Assembly: GCF_030159995.1 (NCBI RefSeq) | Contig: NZ_BSNM01000014.1 | Location: forward strand, 124,001-188,000 | Length of the DNA stretch: 64,000 nucleotides | Source of the DNA: Litoribrevibacter albus | GTDB lineage: Bacteria > Pseudomonadota > Gammaproteobacteria > Pseudomonadales > Litoribrevibacteraceae | Direction of reading: 5' to 3' | Part shown: positions 18,963-28,975 of the stretch, in pieces | Layout of the letters: every line of letters starts with the position of its first letter | Position numbering within the stretch: position 1 is the first letter of the stretch | Notes under the pieces: model-generated | Told to the model about the DNA's origin: nothing | Seen by the model: only the letters and a program-made list of their open reading frames with translations | Databases searched by the model: none | Position numbers and translations under genes: made by a program

Positions 18963-19789
18963 TGAAGTTAATGAGCTCAAGCACTTCGGTTCCACTATCG
19001 AATCGCGGCATAGCGTATGGGGATGGTTTTTTTGAAACCATTTTATTTAGGAAAGGAAAGAGTCCTTTGCTAAAGCATCATATGGCGAGATTGTGTAACA
19101 CCGCGAATGCATTAGGAATGTCAATTAGTCAGTCTGATGTGACTGAGCTGGTTAAGCACTTAAAGGCGAACATAATTGACTCTGCCACTGATCAAGTGGT
19201 TAAGCTTCTTGTGACCAGAGAGGCTGGGGGGCGGGGTTATCGACCGCTTCCAACGGCAGATACAGAGGTTTATATTCAGGCTTTCGAATACTCGTCTGTA
19301 GTGTCTGATTCGATTCTTGAACAAGGCGTGGTGCTTAGGGTTTGTGATATTAAGTTAGCTAACCAACCAGCTTTGGCCGGATTGAAACACTTGAATCGTC
19401 TGGAAAATGTATTAGCTCGGAATGAGTGGCATGATGATGCATTTTATGAGGGATTACTGCTAGATCAAACCGGGCTGATCATTGAGGCCACCCAGAGTAA
19501 TGTTTTCTTTAAAATAGGACAGCGGTGGTTAACTCCGGAATTAAATCGATGCGGTGTGGCAGGTGTAATGAGAGCATGGTTGTTAGCTCACGAGCCGGAA
19601 CTGCAGACTGAATTTCACATCACCACCTTGAGCTTGGATGATCTTTCTAAAGCAACCTCCTGTTTTATATGTAATTCAGTCCAGGGCATAGTTCCTGTAC
19701 AATCCATTCAATTAAAAGAAAGCAGAGTAGCTTTCGATGTTAAAGAATCTTTGTTGCTTTTAAAGCAAGTTGGAAGTGTGTTGGGTTAA
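18962..19789 (+). CDS. pabC: Aminodeoxychorismate lyase PabC
   Basis: PabC is a PLP enzyme that converts 4-amino-4-deoxychorismate to p-aminobenzoate and pyruvate for folate. The 275-residue class IV aminotransferase fold shows NRGIAYGDGFFET near the N-terminus and the PLP-lysine region AGLKHLNRLENVLA. It also has EATQSNVFF and the C-terminal FICNSVQGIVPV. Starts and stops overlap by one base with both fabF and mltG, so translation is coupled. The fabF-pabC-mltG-tmk-holB order is conserved in E. coli and Pseudomonas. Confidence 0.94.
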   Translation: MKLMSSSTSVPLSNRGIAYGDGFFETILFRKGKSPLLKHHMARLCNTANALGMSISQSDVTELVKHLKANIIDSATDQVVKLLVTREAGGRGYRPLPTADTEVYIQAFEYSSVVSDSILEQGVVLRVCDIKLANQPALAGLKHLNRLENVLARNEWHDDAFYEGLLLDQTGLIIEATQSNVFFKIGQRWLTPELNRCGVAGVMRAWLLAHEPELQTEFHITTLSLDDLSKATSCFICNSVQGIVPVQSIQLKESRVAFDVKESLLLLKQVGSVLG

Positions 19790-20832
19790 TGTCTCTTTCT
19801 GTCCTGAAACGATTATTTATTTTAGCGTTATTAATTGCTTCTCTCGCGACTGCCGGTTTTGGCTGGTACATGCATCAAATGTTTAATCGACCATTGGTAG
19901 AACTGGCTGAAAAGCCGGATGTGATTGATGTTATGCCGGGCGATGGTATGTACCGTGTATGTCATCGAATGAAGAGCCTTGGATTGATAAGTAATGTTAG
20001 AACTTTTTGTCGAGTTGCGATGTGGTCAGGGTATGATCATGTCATCAAGGGGCGTTATGAAATTACTGACGTGGATACGCCTAAGACCTTGCTTGATAAA
20101 ATGAAGTCAGGGGAAGTAGTAACCTTTACCATTTCTTTGATTGAAGGTCATACCTTTAAGCAGATGTATCAACGGATTCAGGAAAATTCAAATATTGTCC
20201 CGATTCTGGAAGGGCTTACAGATCAAGAGATTATGGCGCGTGTTGCCGGTGATAAAACCATACATCCAGAAGGGCAATTCTACCCTGATACCTACAGTTT
20301 TAGTTACGGTGTTAGTGACCTTGATGTATTGACCCGAGCTTATAATAAGCTTCATACAGTGCTTGATGAAGAATGGAAGGCTAAGCAATCTGACTTACCT
20401 TACAAAAACGCCTATGAGGCTCTCATTATGGCTTCGATCGTGGAAAAAGAGACGGCGGTGGGTGAAGAGCGCCCTCAGATTGCAAAAGTTTTTATTAAAC
20501 GGCTTAAACTTGGCATGAGGCTCCAAACGGACCCAACGGTGATCTATGGGATGGGGGATAAATACGATGGCAATATTACTCGCCGTGATTTAAGAGCCAA
20601 GACGCCCTACAATACCTATCGAATTGATGGCTTACCGCCTACACCTATTGCTATGGTTGGGCGTGATGCAATAAAAGCTGCTCTGCAGCCTGAAGGGAAA
20701 GATGCCTTGTTCTTTGTAGCAAAAGGCGATGGTACTCATTATTTTTCCAAAACGCTTGAAGAGCATAATAAAGCCGTTCGACAGTATCAGATGAGACGTT
20801 CTTCGAATTATCGTTCAACACCTAATCAGTAG
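19789..20832 (+). CDS. mltG: Endolytic murein transglycosylase MltG
   Basis: MltG cleaves nascent glycan strands and sets their length. The 347 residues have a single N-terminal membrane anchor (about 9-27), a LysM-like region and a YceG domain. The catalytic Glu219 is in ASIVEKET, equivalent to E. coli Glu218, and LQTDPTVIYG follows. The C-terminal motif GLPPTPIAMVGRDAIKAAL is typical. The active site faces the periplasm. It overlaps pabC by one base and is followed by tmk. Confidence 0.95.
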   Translation: MSLSVLKRLFILALLIASLATAGFGWYMHQMFNRPLVELAEKPDVIDVMPGDGMYRVCHRMKSLGLISNVRTFCRVAMWSGYDHVIKGRYEITDVDTPKTLLDKMKSGEVVTFTISLIEGHTFKQMYQRIQENSNIVPILEGLTDQEIMARVAGDKTIHPEGQFYPDTYSFSYGVSDLDVLTRAYNKLHTVLDEEWKAKQSDLPYKNAYEALIMASIVEKETAVGEERPQIAKVFIKRLKLGMRLQTDPTVIYGMGDKYDGNITRRDLRAKTPYNTYRIDGLPPTPIAMVGRDAIKAALQPEGKDALFFVAKGDGTHYFSKTLEEHNKAVRQYQMRRSSNYRSTPNQ

Positions 20833-20841
20833 GAAATTTAA

Positions 20842-22489
<1,648 letters not shown>

Positions 22490-22508
22490 ATAAGTCCCTC
22501 TCTGCTCA

Positions 22509-22605
22509 GGCCTATAAGAGAAATGTCTATTTGAGGCGCGGTTTTGAAGGCATAACGGGTTATGTCAAAAAGCCGCAACAAAAAAGAGGCATTTCTCTTA
22601 AGGCC
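22509..22605. repeat. Long nested hairpin inside the MITE
   Basis: GGCCTATAAGAGAAATGTCT (from 22509) pairs with the complement near 22583-22605. Inner imperfect arms GCGGTTTT/AAAAGCCGC and GGCATAAC/GTTATGTC share the same axis, so nearly the whole 97-base stretch can fold into one imperfect hairpin. Such structure is typical of MITE interiors. Confidence 0.65.
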
Positions 22606-22625
22606 CCGAAGGGCGGGGCTTTAAA
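22601..22625 (+). terminator. Possible terminator carried by the MITE
   Basis: GCCCCG, loop AAGGG, CGGGGC followed by TTTAAAA. It lies downstream of holB on the coding strand, so the element may bring its own transcription stop between holB and pilZ. The T-tract is short. Confidence 0.5.
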
Positions 22626-22872
22626 AACGTTATAACTGTGTTGAACTTCTTGAAAAGGTCTAGACATTCTCTACGAAGCTCGCCTTGTTCTAACGTTTTC
22701 GGGCTGACAAGGCTTCTAGCGCCCGCTGAGCTAGAGCGGACTTGTTCAGAGGTTCCCTAGGTCTGTGATTTATAAGGTCTTTCCTAAATAAAATATTGAC
22801 GTCAGGCATATCATCAATCATATTTTGTAAGTCCGTGTTATAAAAAGAAAACTTTAAGGAGTTAAAAGTCTT

Positions 22873-23193
22873 ATGTTGCAGCTAACCATCAAAGACAAAA
22901 GTGTCCTTTATGCTGCTTATATGCCTTTTGTTGAGAAAGGTGGCTTGTTTATTCCAACTCCGAAAAAATATAAGTTAGGTGACGAAGTCTTTATCCTATT
23001 GAATCTGATGGACGAACCTGAGCGAATTCCTATTTCCGGAAAAGTGGTATGGATAACTCCTCAGGGGTCTCAGGGGAATCGTGCGGCGGGTATTGGCATT
23101 CAGTTCACAATGAAAGACGAAGTCGCTAAAAACATGATTGAAAAATTCCTGGCTGGTTCTTTGGATTCTGATCGTCCAAATCACACAATGTGA
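22873..23193 (+). CDS. pilZ: PilZ-domain protein (type IV pilus assembly PilZ type)
   Basis: This 106-residue single PilZ domain has YKLGDEVFILLNL, ISGKVVWITP and AGIGIQF. The RxxxR and D/NxSxxG residues used to bind cyclic-di-GMP are not seen, which matches canonical PilZ of the pilus system, a factor that binds PilB/FimX rather than the nucleotide. Position between holB and tatD is the pseudomonad arrangement. SD TAAGGAG. The inserted MITE now separates it from holB, so it may depend on a promoter around 22780-22860. Confidence 0.88.
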   Translation: MLQLTIKDKSVLYAAYMPFVEKGGLFIPTPKKYKLGDEVFILLNLMDEPERIPISGKVVWITPQGSQGNRAAGIGIQFTMKDEVAKNMIEKFLAGSLDSDRPNHTM

Positions 23194-23217
23194 TACAATC
23201 GCACATAGTTTTTTATA

Positions 23218-23249
23218 AAGCCTGATTAGACGTCTAATTAGGCTTTTTT
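23218..23249 (+). terminator. Terminator after pilZ
   Basis: AAGCCTGATTAGA and TCTAATTAGGCTT form a near-perfect stem (one G-T pair) followed by TTTT. The stem is closed by only two central bases, so the inner pairs must open. Confidence 0.85.
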
Positions 23250-23291
23250 GTATCTGAAATTTATCCCTGACATATAAACCGTAGGTAGTTC

Positions 23292-24071
23292 ATGTATTTA
23301 GTCGACTCGCATTGCCATTTGGATCGTTTGAAACTGGATAATCATGAGGGGAAGCTTGATTCTGTATTATCAGCTGCTCGTGATCGAGGCATTGGTCGTT
23401 TTCTATGTGTAGGAATTGATATGACTAATGCGAACCAGGTTATTGAACTGGCAGAGTCTTACGATGATGTGTATGCGTCGGTTGGGGTTCATCCTCTGGC
23501 TTTGGAGCATTCAGCCCCGAAGCATGATGAGTTGCTGGCACTGGCTGATCATCCTAAGGTGGTTGCGATTGGGGAAATGGGGTTGGATTTTTTCTATGAC
23601 AAGGAACAGCATGCAGAGCAAGAGAGACGGTTTGTGACCCAGCTTGAAGTTGCTAAAAAGTGTCAGAAGCCGGTTATTATCCATACTCGTGATGCCAGGC
23701 AGCGCACGTTGGAAATTTTAAAAGAGCATTGTGATCTTGAGGTTGGAGGGATACTTCATTGCTTTACCGAAAGTTTGGAAATGGCAGAAGCTGCCATTGA
23801 CATGAACTTTCATATTTCAATATCAGGCATAGTGACATTTAGAAATGCATCTGAGTTGAGAGATGTTGTTCGAGCGTTACCACTAGAAAGATTACTTGTT
23901 GAGACGGACTCGCCTTATCTTGCTCCAGTCCCTCATCGGGGTAAGTCTAATGAGCCTGCATTTGTCCGGGATGTTGCAGAATTCGTAGCTGATTTGAAAG
24001 GTGTTAGTTATGAGGAGCTTAGAGATGTAACCACCAAGAATTTCAATGCATTGATGAAGCTGGATTCCTAA
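23292..24071 (+). CDS. TatD-family metal-dependent DNase
   Basis: This 259-residue TIM-barrel hydrolase has the metal ligands DSHCHLD (His7, His9), GEMGLDFFYD, IHTRDA, HCFT and VETDSPYLAP. It matches the YcfH/TatD group, and its place after pilZ follows the pseudomonad order (YcfH position). TatD-type enzymes act as 3'-5' exonucleases in DNA repair or decay; the physiological role of this paralogue is less certain. Confidence 0.9.
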   Translation: MYLVDSHCHLDRLKLDNHEGKLDSVLSAARDRGIGRFLCVGIDMTNANQVIELAESYDDVYASVGVHPLALEHSAPKHDELLALADHPKVVAIGEMGLDFFYDKEQHAEQERRFVTQLEVAKKCQKPVIIHTRDARQRTLEILKEHCDLEVGGILHCFTESLEMAEAAIDMNFHISISGIVTFRNASELRDVVRALPLERLLVETDSPYLAPVPHRGKSNEPAFVRDVAEFVADLKGVSYEELRDVTTKNFNALMKLDS

Positions 24072-24120
24072 CTGGTTGTGATAGGGGAGCGCCAGGCTCC
24101 CCAGATTCAAAAAATATATT

Positions 24121-25134
24121 CTATAGAAGCGTTTTATTTCTTGTTTGCCAGAACTCGGTGGCTCTACTGAGAGCGGCTTTTTGATCCAACTCCTCATGAT
24201 GCATTAAACGCAATGCAAATGCCGTGGTTCCGATGACTGCCATTTCGGCGTATTCGTCTTGAATTTGTCCTTTCCAAAGCTTGGGTAGTAAATCGATGTC
24301 CAGCTCATCGGGACGAACATGGCGCTGCTCAAACAATGGTGGCCAAACTTCCTCTACAAGCTGATCATTGATAGAAGATCTTACTTCAACTTTAGCGTCA
24401 GGGTTTCTTTCAATTTCACCGCCTTCACCCTTAATGACTGCCAGTTTCTCATAGCCTAATAGCTGACCGGCTTTTTGATGCACCGGGTTGTATCCTGGGT
24501 GGAAAATACCTTGAACTACATTTGGTGCATTTAACGGATTAATTAAACGAGATAGGCTGTGAACCGGTGATCTGAGGCCAAGGGTGTTTCTGAGCTCGAT
24601 GATTTTGTGAAGCGTAGGACAGAATGAAGACAGTGGCAGGTAGCAGAAATTGTGTTGGTTTAGTGCTTGTTCTGCTGATTGGAAGTCTGTGGTTACAGGT
24701 AGGTCAAGATAATTCAGTACAGACTCTGTGTAAATGCGTCCGATGGTGTGACCAGAGGCCCCGTGCATAAAGACTTTGTAGTCATTGTCTGCAAGTAAAA
24801 GAACGCTTAGAACAAACCATGGAAGGTGGCGACGCTTGCCTGCGTATGAAGACCAGTCCAGATCTGGGGTTACAGTCGTTTGAACATTAAGGTGTTCTTT
24901 AACTGCCTGTACAAAGCCGGCAAGCTCTTCTGCGCTTTCTTCTTTAACCCTCAGTAGCATTAGAAATGCGCCAAGTTGTACGTCTTCTACTTCATCAGAG
25001 AGAATCATACGCATTGCGTGGTAGGCTTCTTCCTGAGTAAATGAGCGACTGCCCCTGCGGCCTTTTCCTAAGATTCGGACGTATTGGGCAAAAGGGTGTT
25101 CATCGCGTTCAATGGGAAATGGTTTCTTACTCAT
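24121..25134 (-). CDS. ybiB: YbiB-type glycosyltransferase-family-3-like protein
   Basis: The 337 residues resemble anthranilate phosphoribosyltransferase (TrpD2/YbiB branch). An N-terminal helical domain carries FTQEEAYHAMRMILSDEVED and GAFLMLLRVKEES, as in TrpD. The glycine-rich substrate loop (HGASGHTIGRIYTESVL) is also present. YbiB proteins bind nucleic acid and lack anthranilate phosphoribosyltransferase activity, and no trp genes are nearby. It is the last gene of a run with tusDCBE (38-base gap to tusE), suggesting co-expression with the tRNA thiolation relay. The symbol is by resemblance. Confidence 0.8.
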   Translation of the reverse strand: MSKKPFPIERDEHPFAQYVRILGKGRRGSRSFTQEEAYHAMRMILSDEVEDVQLGAFLMLLRVKEESAEELAGFVQAVKEHLNVQTTVTPDLDWSSYAGKRRHLPWFVLSVLLLADNDYKVFMHGASGHTIGRIYTESVLNYLDLPVTTDFQSAEQALNQHNFCYLPLSSFCPTLHKIIELRNTLGLRSPVHSLSRLINPLNAPNVVQGIFHPGYNPVHQKAGQLLGYEKLAVIKGEGGEIERNPDAKVEVRSSINDQLVEEVWPPLFEQRHVRPDELDIDLLPKLWKGQIQDEYAEMAVIGTTAFALRLMHHEELDQKAALSRATEFWQTRNKTLL

Positions 25135-25172
25135 TTTTCGTCCGTTTTATCTAACTGTGATAATTAATTTGA

Positions 25173-25502
25173 TCAGAAACAGTTTGCAGGTCTTGGTAGG
25201 CCAGCAATTTTAGCGCCTTGTTTTGCAGGGCTTTCAGGGAAGAGGGTCATTAAATAAATACTGTTCGCTTTTTCTTCTCCGAGAGAGGCTTTAACTGCTT
25301 TGGCTAACGGTCTGGCTGAAGGCGACGTTTCATAAGTTTTATAAAACTCTCTCAGAACATGAATGATTTCCCAGTGTTTATCTGTGAGCTCTATCTGCTC
25401 TGATGTTGCTAAGGCTTCTGCAACATCTTCATTCCAATCTTCGATGTTTTCCAGATAACCTTCTTTGTCTGTTTGAATGGTTTGTTGGTTTACGACGAGC
25501 AT
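25173..25502 (-). CDS. tusE: Sulfur relay protein TusE (DsrC family)
   Basis: TusE takes persulfide sulfur from TusD and passes it to MnmA for 2-thiouridine at the tRNA wobble position. The 109 residues show WNEDVAEALA, LTDKHWEIIHVLREFY and the C-terminal GLPRPANCF with the conserved penultimate Cys108. A second conserved Cys found in dissimilatory DsrC is absent, which supports TusE rather than DsrC. Four bases separate it from tusB. Confidence 0.94.
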   Translation of the reverse strand: MLVVNQQTIQTDKEGYLENIEDWNEDVAEALATSEQIELTDKHWEIIHVLREFYKTYETSPSARPLAKAVKASLGEEKANSIYLMTLFPESPAKQGAKIAGLPRPANCF

Positions 25503-25505
25503 AAG

Positions 25506-25787
25506 TTACCGCCAAGAGATTGTTTTATCGAATTGAAGTGTCAGCTCTACAAAGTCGTCATAGTTGATCACTGCTACAGAGTTTGGGGTGTTAATTCCTC
25601 TGCTTTCAAGGTCGCTCTCAAGTGCGTAACACGGATGGCAATTAAGCTTGTCTGAATATTCGGGGTGAGAAACAGCAAAAACTCCGTCTTCAATTAGGAG
25701 AATAGCATCTGATTTTTGGACTACTTTCAGGCAATCCTGTAATGCAGAGTGCTTATAGGGTGAAGAAAATACAAGGTGTAGATTCAT
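25506..25787 (-). CDS. tusB: Sulfurtransferase complex subunit TusB (DsrH family)
   Basis: This small 93-residue subunit of the TusBCD hexamer matches E. coli TusB in length and pattern: LHLVFSSPYKHSALQDCL, ILLIEDGVFAV, NYDDFVELTLQ and the C-terminal ISW. It lies 4 bases after tusC and 3 before tusE. Confidence 0.9.
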   Translation of the reverse strand: MNLHLVFSSPYKHSALQDCLKVVQKSDAILLIEDGVFAVSHPEYSDKLNCHPCYALESDLESRGINTPNSVAVINYDDFVELTLQFDKTISWR

Positions 25788-25791
25788 ATGG

Positions 25792-26151
25792 TTAAAAACT
25801 TAAAACGGTATCGGCAAGGTTGATAAGTTCAGCAATGTCTTTCTGGTCAGCAGGTTTTGCACAATCCAACAGCTGTTGTTCTTCAAGGTTTCTCTCATTT
25901 GCACTAACTCGGTCAAAATATACATGCTCAATGTCGTACATTTCGAATGCAGAGATAAGTGACGCAATTCGTTTTTGCTTGTCTTGAGTAGGTTTTTGTT
26001 GTGAGAGAAGCTGGAATATACCATCTTCAATAAAAAGTACGCGTATCTCTTGATCGTATGCTGATGCGGTTAAAATAAAATCAATAGCATCTCTTGCTGA
26101 TGAGGTGCCGTAGGGTGCTGAACGCATTATGACTAAAATATTTTTTTTCAT
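25792..26151 (-). CDS. tusC: Sulfurtransferase complex subunit TusC (DsrF family)
   Basis: This 119-residue DsrE/F-fold protein has the N-terminal ILVIMRSAPYGTSSARDAID and FIEDGIFQLL, both characteristic of TusC. With TusB and TusD it forms the cytoplasmic complex that relays sulfur from TusA to TusE. It is four bases from tusD and from tusB. Confidence 0.92.
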   Translation of the reverse strand: MKKNILVIMRSAPYGTSSARDAIDFILTASAYDQEIRVLFIEDGIFQLLSQQKPTQDKQKRIASLISAFEMYDIEHVYFDRVSANERNLEEQQLLDCAKPADQKDIAELINLADTVLSF

Positions 26152-26155
26152 CTTG

Positions 26156-26557
26156 CTAGAAGGATATCACACGATCAGATTGAATGATGGCGTCGACCAT
26201 TTGACCCAAACCAGACAGCTCAAAACCTGGGTTAATGGTGGACGCAATGGCGCTATAGCGGGTTTGTTCGGTTGAATCCAAAATGCCTCGCTTAATTCCT
26301 GCAGAGATGCATATCACTAAATCAACCGCATTCTGTTCAGCTAACACTTGCCATTCTTTAGGTAAATCAAGTTCATCTTGCGGAGCAACACCTGCTCCTG
26401 TACCTACATGGGTGGCATCACCATAAAAGAACACCCGGTATAGTTTGTGATTCTGTTTGATAATGCTTTTGGCAAAGTTAAGTGCGGTAATGTGGGCTTG
26501 TGAAGACCAGGGCGATGAAGTGATAAATAAACTGAATGTTTTGCTTTGATCGCTCAT
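26156..26557 (-). CDS. tusD: Sulfurtransferase complex subunit TusD (DsrE family)
   Basis: TusD is the catalytic subunit that carries the persulfide. The 133 residues from ATG 26557 include RVFFYGDATHVGTG, Cys83 in DLVICISAGIKRG (equivalent to E. coli Cys78) and the C-terminal LGQMVDAIIQSDRVISF. An upstream in-frame ATG at 26575 would add six residues and begin only 9 bases past the yccA terminator; the later start fits the family better. Neither has a good SD. It is the first gene of tusDCBE-ybiB. Confidence 0.9.
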   Translation of the reverse strand: MSDQSKTFSLFITSSPWSSQAHITALNFAKSIIKQNHKLYRVFFYGDATHVGTGAGVAPQDELDLPKEWQVLAEQNAVDLVICISAGIKRGILDSTEQTRYSAIASTINPGFELSGLGQMVDAIIQSDRVISF

Positions 26558-26583
26558 GAGTGGCTCAAGTGTCATAAAAATAA

Positions 26584-26617
26584 AAAAGCCTCGATATTGT
26601 ATAGTATCGAGGCTTTT
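26584..26617 (-). terminator. Terminator after yccA, directly ahead of tusD
   Basis: AAAAGCCTCGATA, 8-base loop, TATCGAGGCTTTT: a 13-bp perfect stem with a six-base T-tract on the minus strand. It ends only about 25 bases before the tusD start. The loop also carries a TATACAAT sequence on the minus strand that could serve as a -10 for tus. Confidence 0.85.
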
Positions 26618-26642
26618 AGTTCAGCTTTAGAAACAGCAAATA

Positions 26643-27308
26643 TTAGTCGTCGCTAGCGGCACCTAGTAGCTGTAGTAAGCTCAAGAAAAGGTTGTAGATT
26701 GAAACATAGAGTGTAACTGTGGCTGAGATGTAGTTGGTTTCGCCGCCATTAACAATTTCACCTGTTTGCCAAAGAATGACTGCACTGGAAAATAATACGA
26801 AGCCAACACATAGTGCGAGTTGAAGCATTTGTAATTCAAATAACCATGCTGTAAGAACGCCAACCATCAATACTACGGCACCGACAAGAATGAAGTTAGA
26901 CAAGAAGCTAAAGTCTTTCTTGGTGGTTACGGCATAGGCTGACAAGCCAAGGAAAGCAACGGCTGTCATCATAAAAGCAGAGCTAACAACTTGGCCGCCG
27001 TTAGGGATAGAAAGGTAATAATTTAGGATTGGACCTAATGTGTAGCCCATATAACCCGTGAAAACGAAGGTTAGAGCAATGCCTGCACCGGAGTTCTTGG
27101 TTTTTTCAATCGCGAACAATAAGCCGATAAAAACAATTAGATGTAGAAAGAAAGGAACTTGTGGCATCGCAAACTGCATTGAAGCAAATGCAGTCAGTGC
27201 ACTGAAGGCCAAAGTCATGGCTAATAAAGTATAGGTGTTCTGTAGAACCTTATTCTTCACTTCCGTTGAGGGATAAGATTGACCGTAAGTCTGAAATTCG
27301 TTGCTCAT
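26643..27308 (-). CDS. yccA: Bax inhibitor-1 / YccA family membrane protein
   Basis: This 221-residue protein has about seven hydrophobic segments and a C-terminal SIYNLFLSLLQLLG stretch ending in acidic residues, typical of BI-1/YccA. E. coli YccA binds and modulates the FtsH protease in the inner membrane. ATG 27308 follows GGAG at 8 bases; the ATG six bases earlier is too close to that SD. Adjacency to tus genes is seen in both E. coli (yccA-tusE) and Pseudomonas. Confidence 0.92.
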   Translation of the reverse strand: MSNEFQTYGQSYPSTEVKNKVLQNTYTLLAMTLAFSALTAFASMQFAMPQVPFFLHLIVFIGLLFAIEKTKNSGAGIALTFVFTGYMGYTLGPILNYYLSIPNGGQVVSSAFMMTAVAFLGLSAYAVTTKKDFSFLSNFILVGAVVLMVGVLTAWLFELQMLQLALCVGFVLFSSAVILWQTGEIVNGGETNYISATVTLYVSIYNLFLSLLQLLGAASDD

Positions 27309-27563
27309 TAACATTTCTCCAGAGTTAATCGTTTGACGGATAGAATAACCGTCATTATTCAGATTTTGACACTATACTATGACAAGTGTTTCCTAAATCA
27401 AGTAAAAATCTTTGGTCAATATCGTAAATGAGGTTAATATCGAACAAGATTTTGAGATATTGTCAGTGCTATTGTTGTAAGCTGTCTGGCACGATATTAA
27501 TCAATGGAAGATTTGCAAGCCAAAACAAATACAACGGCTTATATCGAATTGGGAGTGAGGAAA

Positions 27564-28232
27564 ATGATTGATGTTTTAGTAGTAGATGACCATGATCTGG
27601 TCCGCGCTGGTATTACCCGCATGCTGGAAGATGTATCTGGCATTAAAGTGGTGGGTGAGGCAGCTTCAGGAGAAGACGCGATACAAAAGTGTCGGGAACT
27701 TCATCCGAACGTTGTTTTGATGGATATTAAAATGCCAGGTATTGGCGGTCTTGAGGCTACTAGAAAGCTGTATCGAATCGATCCTGATATTCGTGTTATT
27801 GCAGTGACAGTGTGCGGAGATGATCCATTTCCATCAAGATTGTTACAAGCGGGTGCTGCTGGTTATGTGACTAAAGGTGCTGATCTTGATGAAATGATTC
27901 AGGCTATTCGGGTAGTCAAAGCGGGTCAGCGTTATATCAGTCCTGAGATTGCTCAAAAGCTTGCATTGAAACCGTTCAGTGCTGAACCGGATGAGTCTCC
28001 GTTTGATATGTTGTCAGAGCGAGAAATCCAAATTGCGATGATGATTGTTAATTGTTACAAGGTTCAGGAAATCTCTGACAAGTTATGTCTGAGTCCAAAA
28101 ACCGTGAATAGCTACCGTTATCGTATTTTTGATAAATTACAGATCAGTAGTGATGTTGAACTAACGCTTCTGGCTGTTCGACATGGAATGATCGATGCTG
28201 AACAATCGAGTAAGCAAGGTGTTTCAGCTTAA
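27564..28232 (+). CDS. gacA: GacA/UvrY-type response regulator
   Basis: This 222-residue response regulator has a receiver domain with Asp54 as phosphoacceptor (VVLMDIKMPG), acidic DDH at the N-terminus and a conserved Lys in GYVTKGA. Its LuxR-type helix-turn-helix spans about 155-215 (LSEREIQIAMMIVN, LSPKTVNSYRYRIFDKL). Sequence pattern fits GacA, the partner of sensor GacS, which activates small RNAs titrating CsrA/RsmA. ATG 27564 has GTGAGGAAA just upstream; the frame reaches 27504 without an SD. Usually gacA precedes uvrC-pgsA, but here uvrC and pgsA are about 20-25 kb away. Confidence 0.88.
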   Translation: MIDVLVVDDHDLVRAGITRMLEDVSGIKVVGEAASGEDAIQKCRELHPNVVLMDIKMPGIGGLEATRKLYRIDPDIRVIAVTVCGDDPFPSRLLQAGAAGYVTKGADLDEMIQAIRVVKAGQRYISPEIAQKLALKPFSAEPDESPFDMLSEREIQIAMMIVNCYKVQEISDKLCLSPKTVNSYRYRIFDKLQISSDVELTLLAVRHGMIDAEQSSKQGVSA

Positions 28233-28270
28233 TGAGTAGTGCATAGCCCTCAGAGGGTTGTAGATGCATC

Positions 28271-28301
28271 AAAAAATGCCAGCATTGAGCTGGCATTTTT
28301 T
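28271..28301. terminator. Bidirectional terminator between gacA and cspD
   Basis: AAAAAATGCCAGC, loop ATTGA, GCTGGCATTTTTT: a 13-bp perfect stem with A and T tracts, between convergent genes. Confidence 0.92.
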
Positions 28302-28323
28302 GTTGGAGAAAACAAAAAGAAAA

Positions 28324-28596
28324 CTATTCGACTGTTTCTGTCTGCTTGGTTGCAGTATTTGAAGTGGATTGTTCTGGTGCTGTTACTTCGCTATCGAAAC
28401 CTCGGATATTGATAGCGTGTAGGCCTTTGTCGCCAGGTGTTGTATCGAACTCAACATCTTGGCCAGCTTTCAAGGTTTTATAGCCTTCCATCTGAATGGA
28501 AGAGTAGTGTGCAAATAAATCTTCGTCATGTGAGTCAGATACAATAAAGCCGTAACCTTTAGCATTATTGAACCACTTGACCTTTCCTGTCGCCAT
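28324..28596 (-). CDS. cspD: Cold-shock-domain protein, CspD-like
   Basis: This 90-residue protein has a ~68-residue cold-shock domain: GKVKWFNNAKGYGFI (RNP1), DLFAHYSSI (RNP2) and AGQDVEFDT. A Ser/Thr/Gln-rich tail of about 20 residues follows. The divergent position next to clpS-clpA matches cspD of E. coli and Pseudomonas, a stationary-phase single-stranded nucleic acid binder that inhibits replication. SD AGGAG lies 8 bases ahead of the ATG. Confidence 0.9.
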   Translation of the reverse strand: MATGKVKWFNNAKGYGFIVSDSHDEDLFAHYSSIQMEGYKTLKAGQDVEFDTTPGDKGLHAINIRGFDSEVTAPEQSTSNTATKQTETVE

Positions 28597-28975
28597 AGGA
28601 CTACTCCTAATTCCCTGTGATCATACTTCCAAGTCACGGTATAGTGCACTGATGAACTTTTCATGAAGTTTATTAACCAACCGTTACATAGCTTTTATTT
28701 TTGCTGGTTAGCTAAGTTCAAGAGTGCTGCCATGTCCTTGTTACTTGTTTACAATTCTTAACATATATCACCATCTGTCAAGAATATGTTGGTTAAAAAA
28801 TAGCAAAATGTGCGAAATCCCCGTTTTTTCAGGGTTTTAAGGGGAAGTGGGGTAAATTAAGACTTGTATTCTTGGCTAAAGGCCCAATTATTGAATTGCG
28901 CAAGTAATAAAACGCATGAAATGTGCGATCAATTTTTGAATTTTCATCTAAGCTAAACAGTAGGAGGGGTAAGAC
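28597..28975. promoter_or_regulatory. Divergent cspD / clpS intergenic region
   Basis: This 379-bp stretch is AT-rich with no gene. It must hold the promoters of cspD and clpS. An imperfect inverted pair, ACATAT...ATATGT, lies at about 28758-28791. No -35/-10 pair stands out. The clpS end carries a strong SD, AGGAGGGG. Confidence 0.4.

Noticed and set aside
24084-24102. Hairpin GGGGAGC/GCTCCCC as a strong tatD terminator
   Set aside because: A stem exists, but no T-tract follows on either strand, so it is not listed as a terminator.
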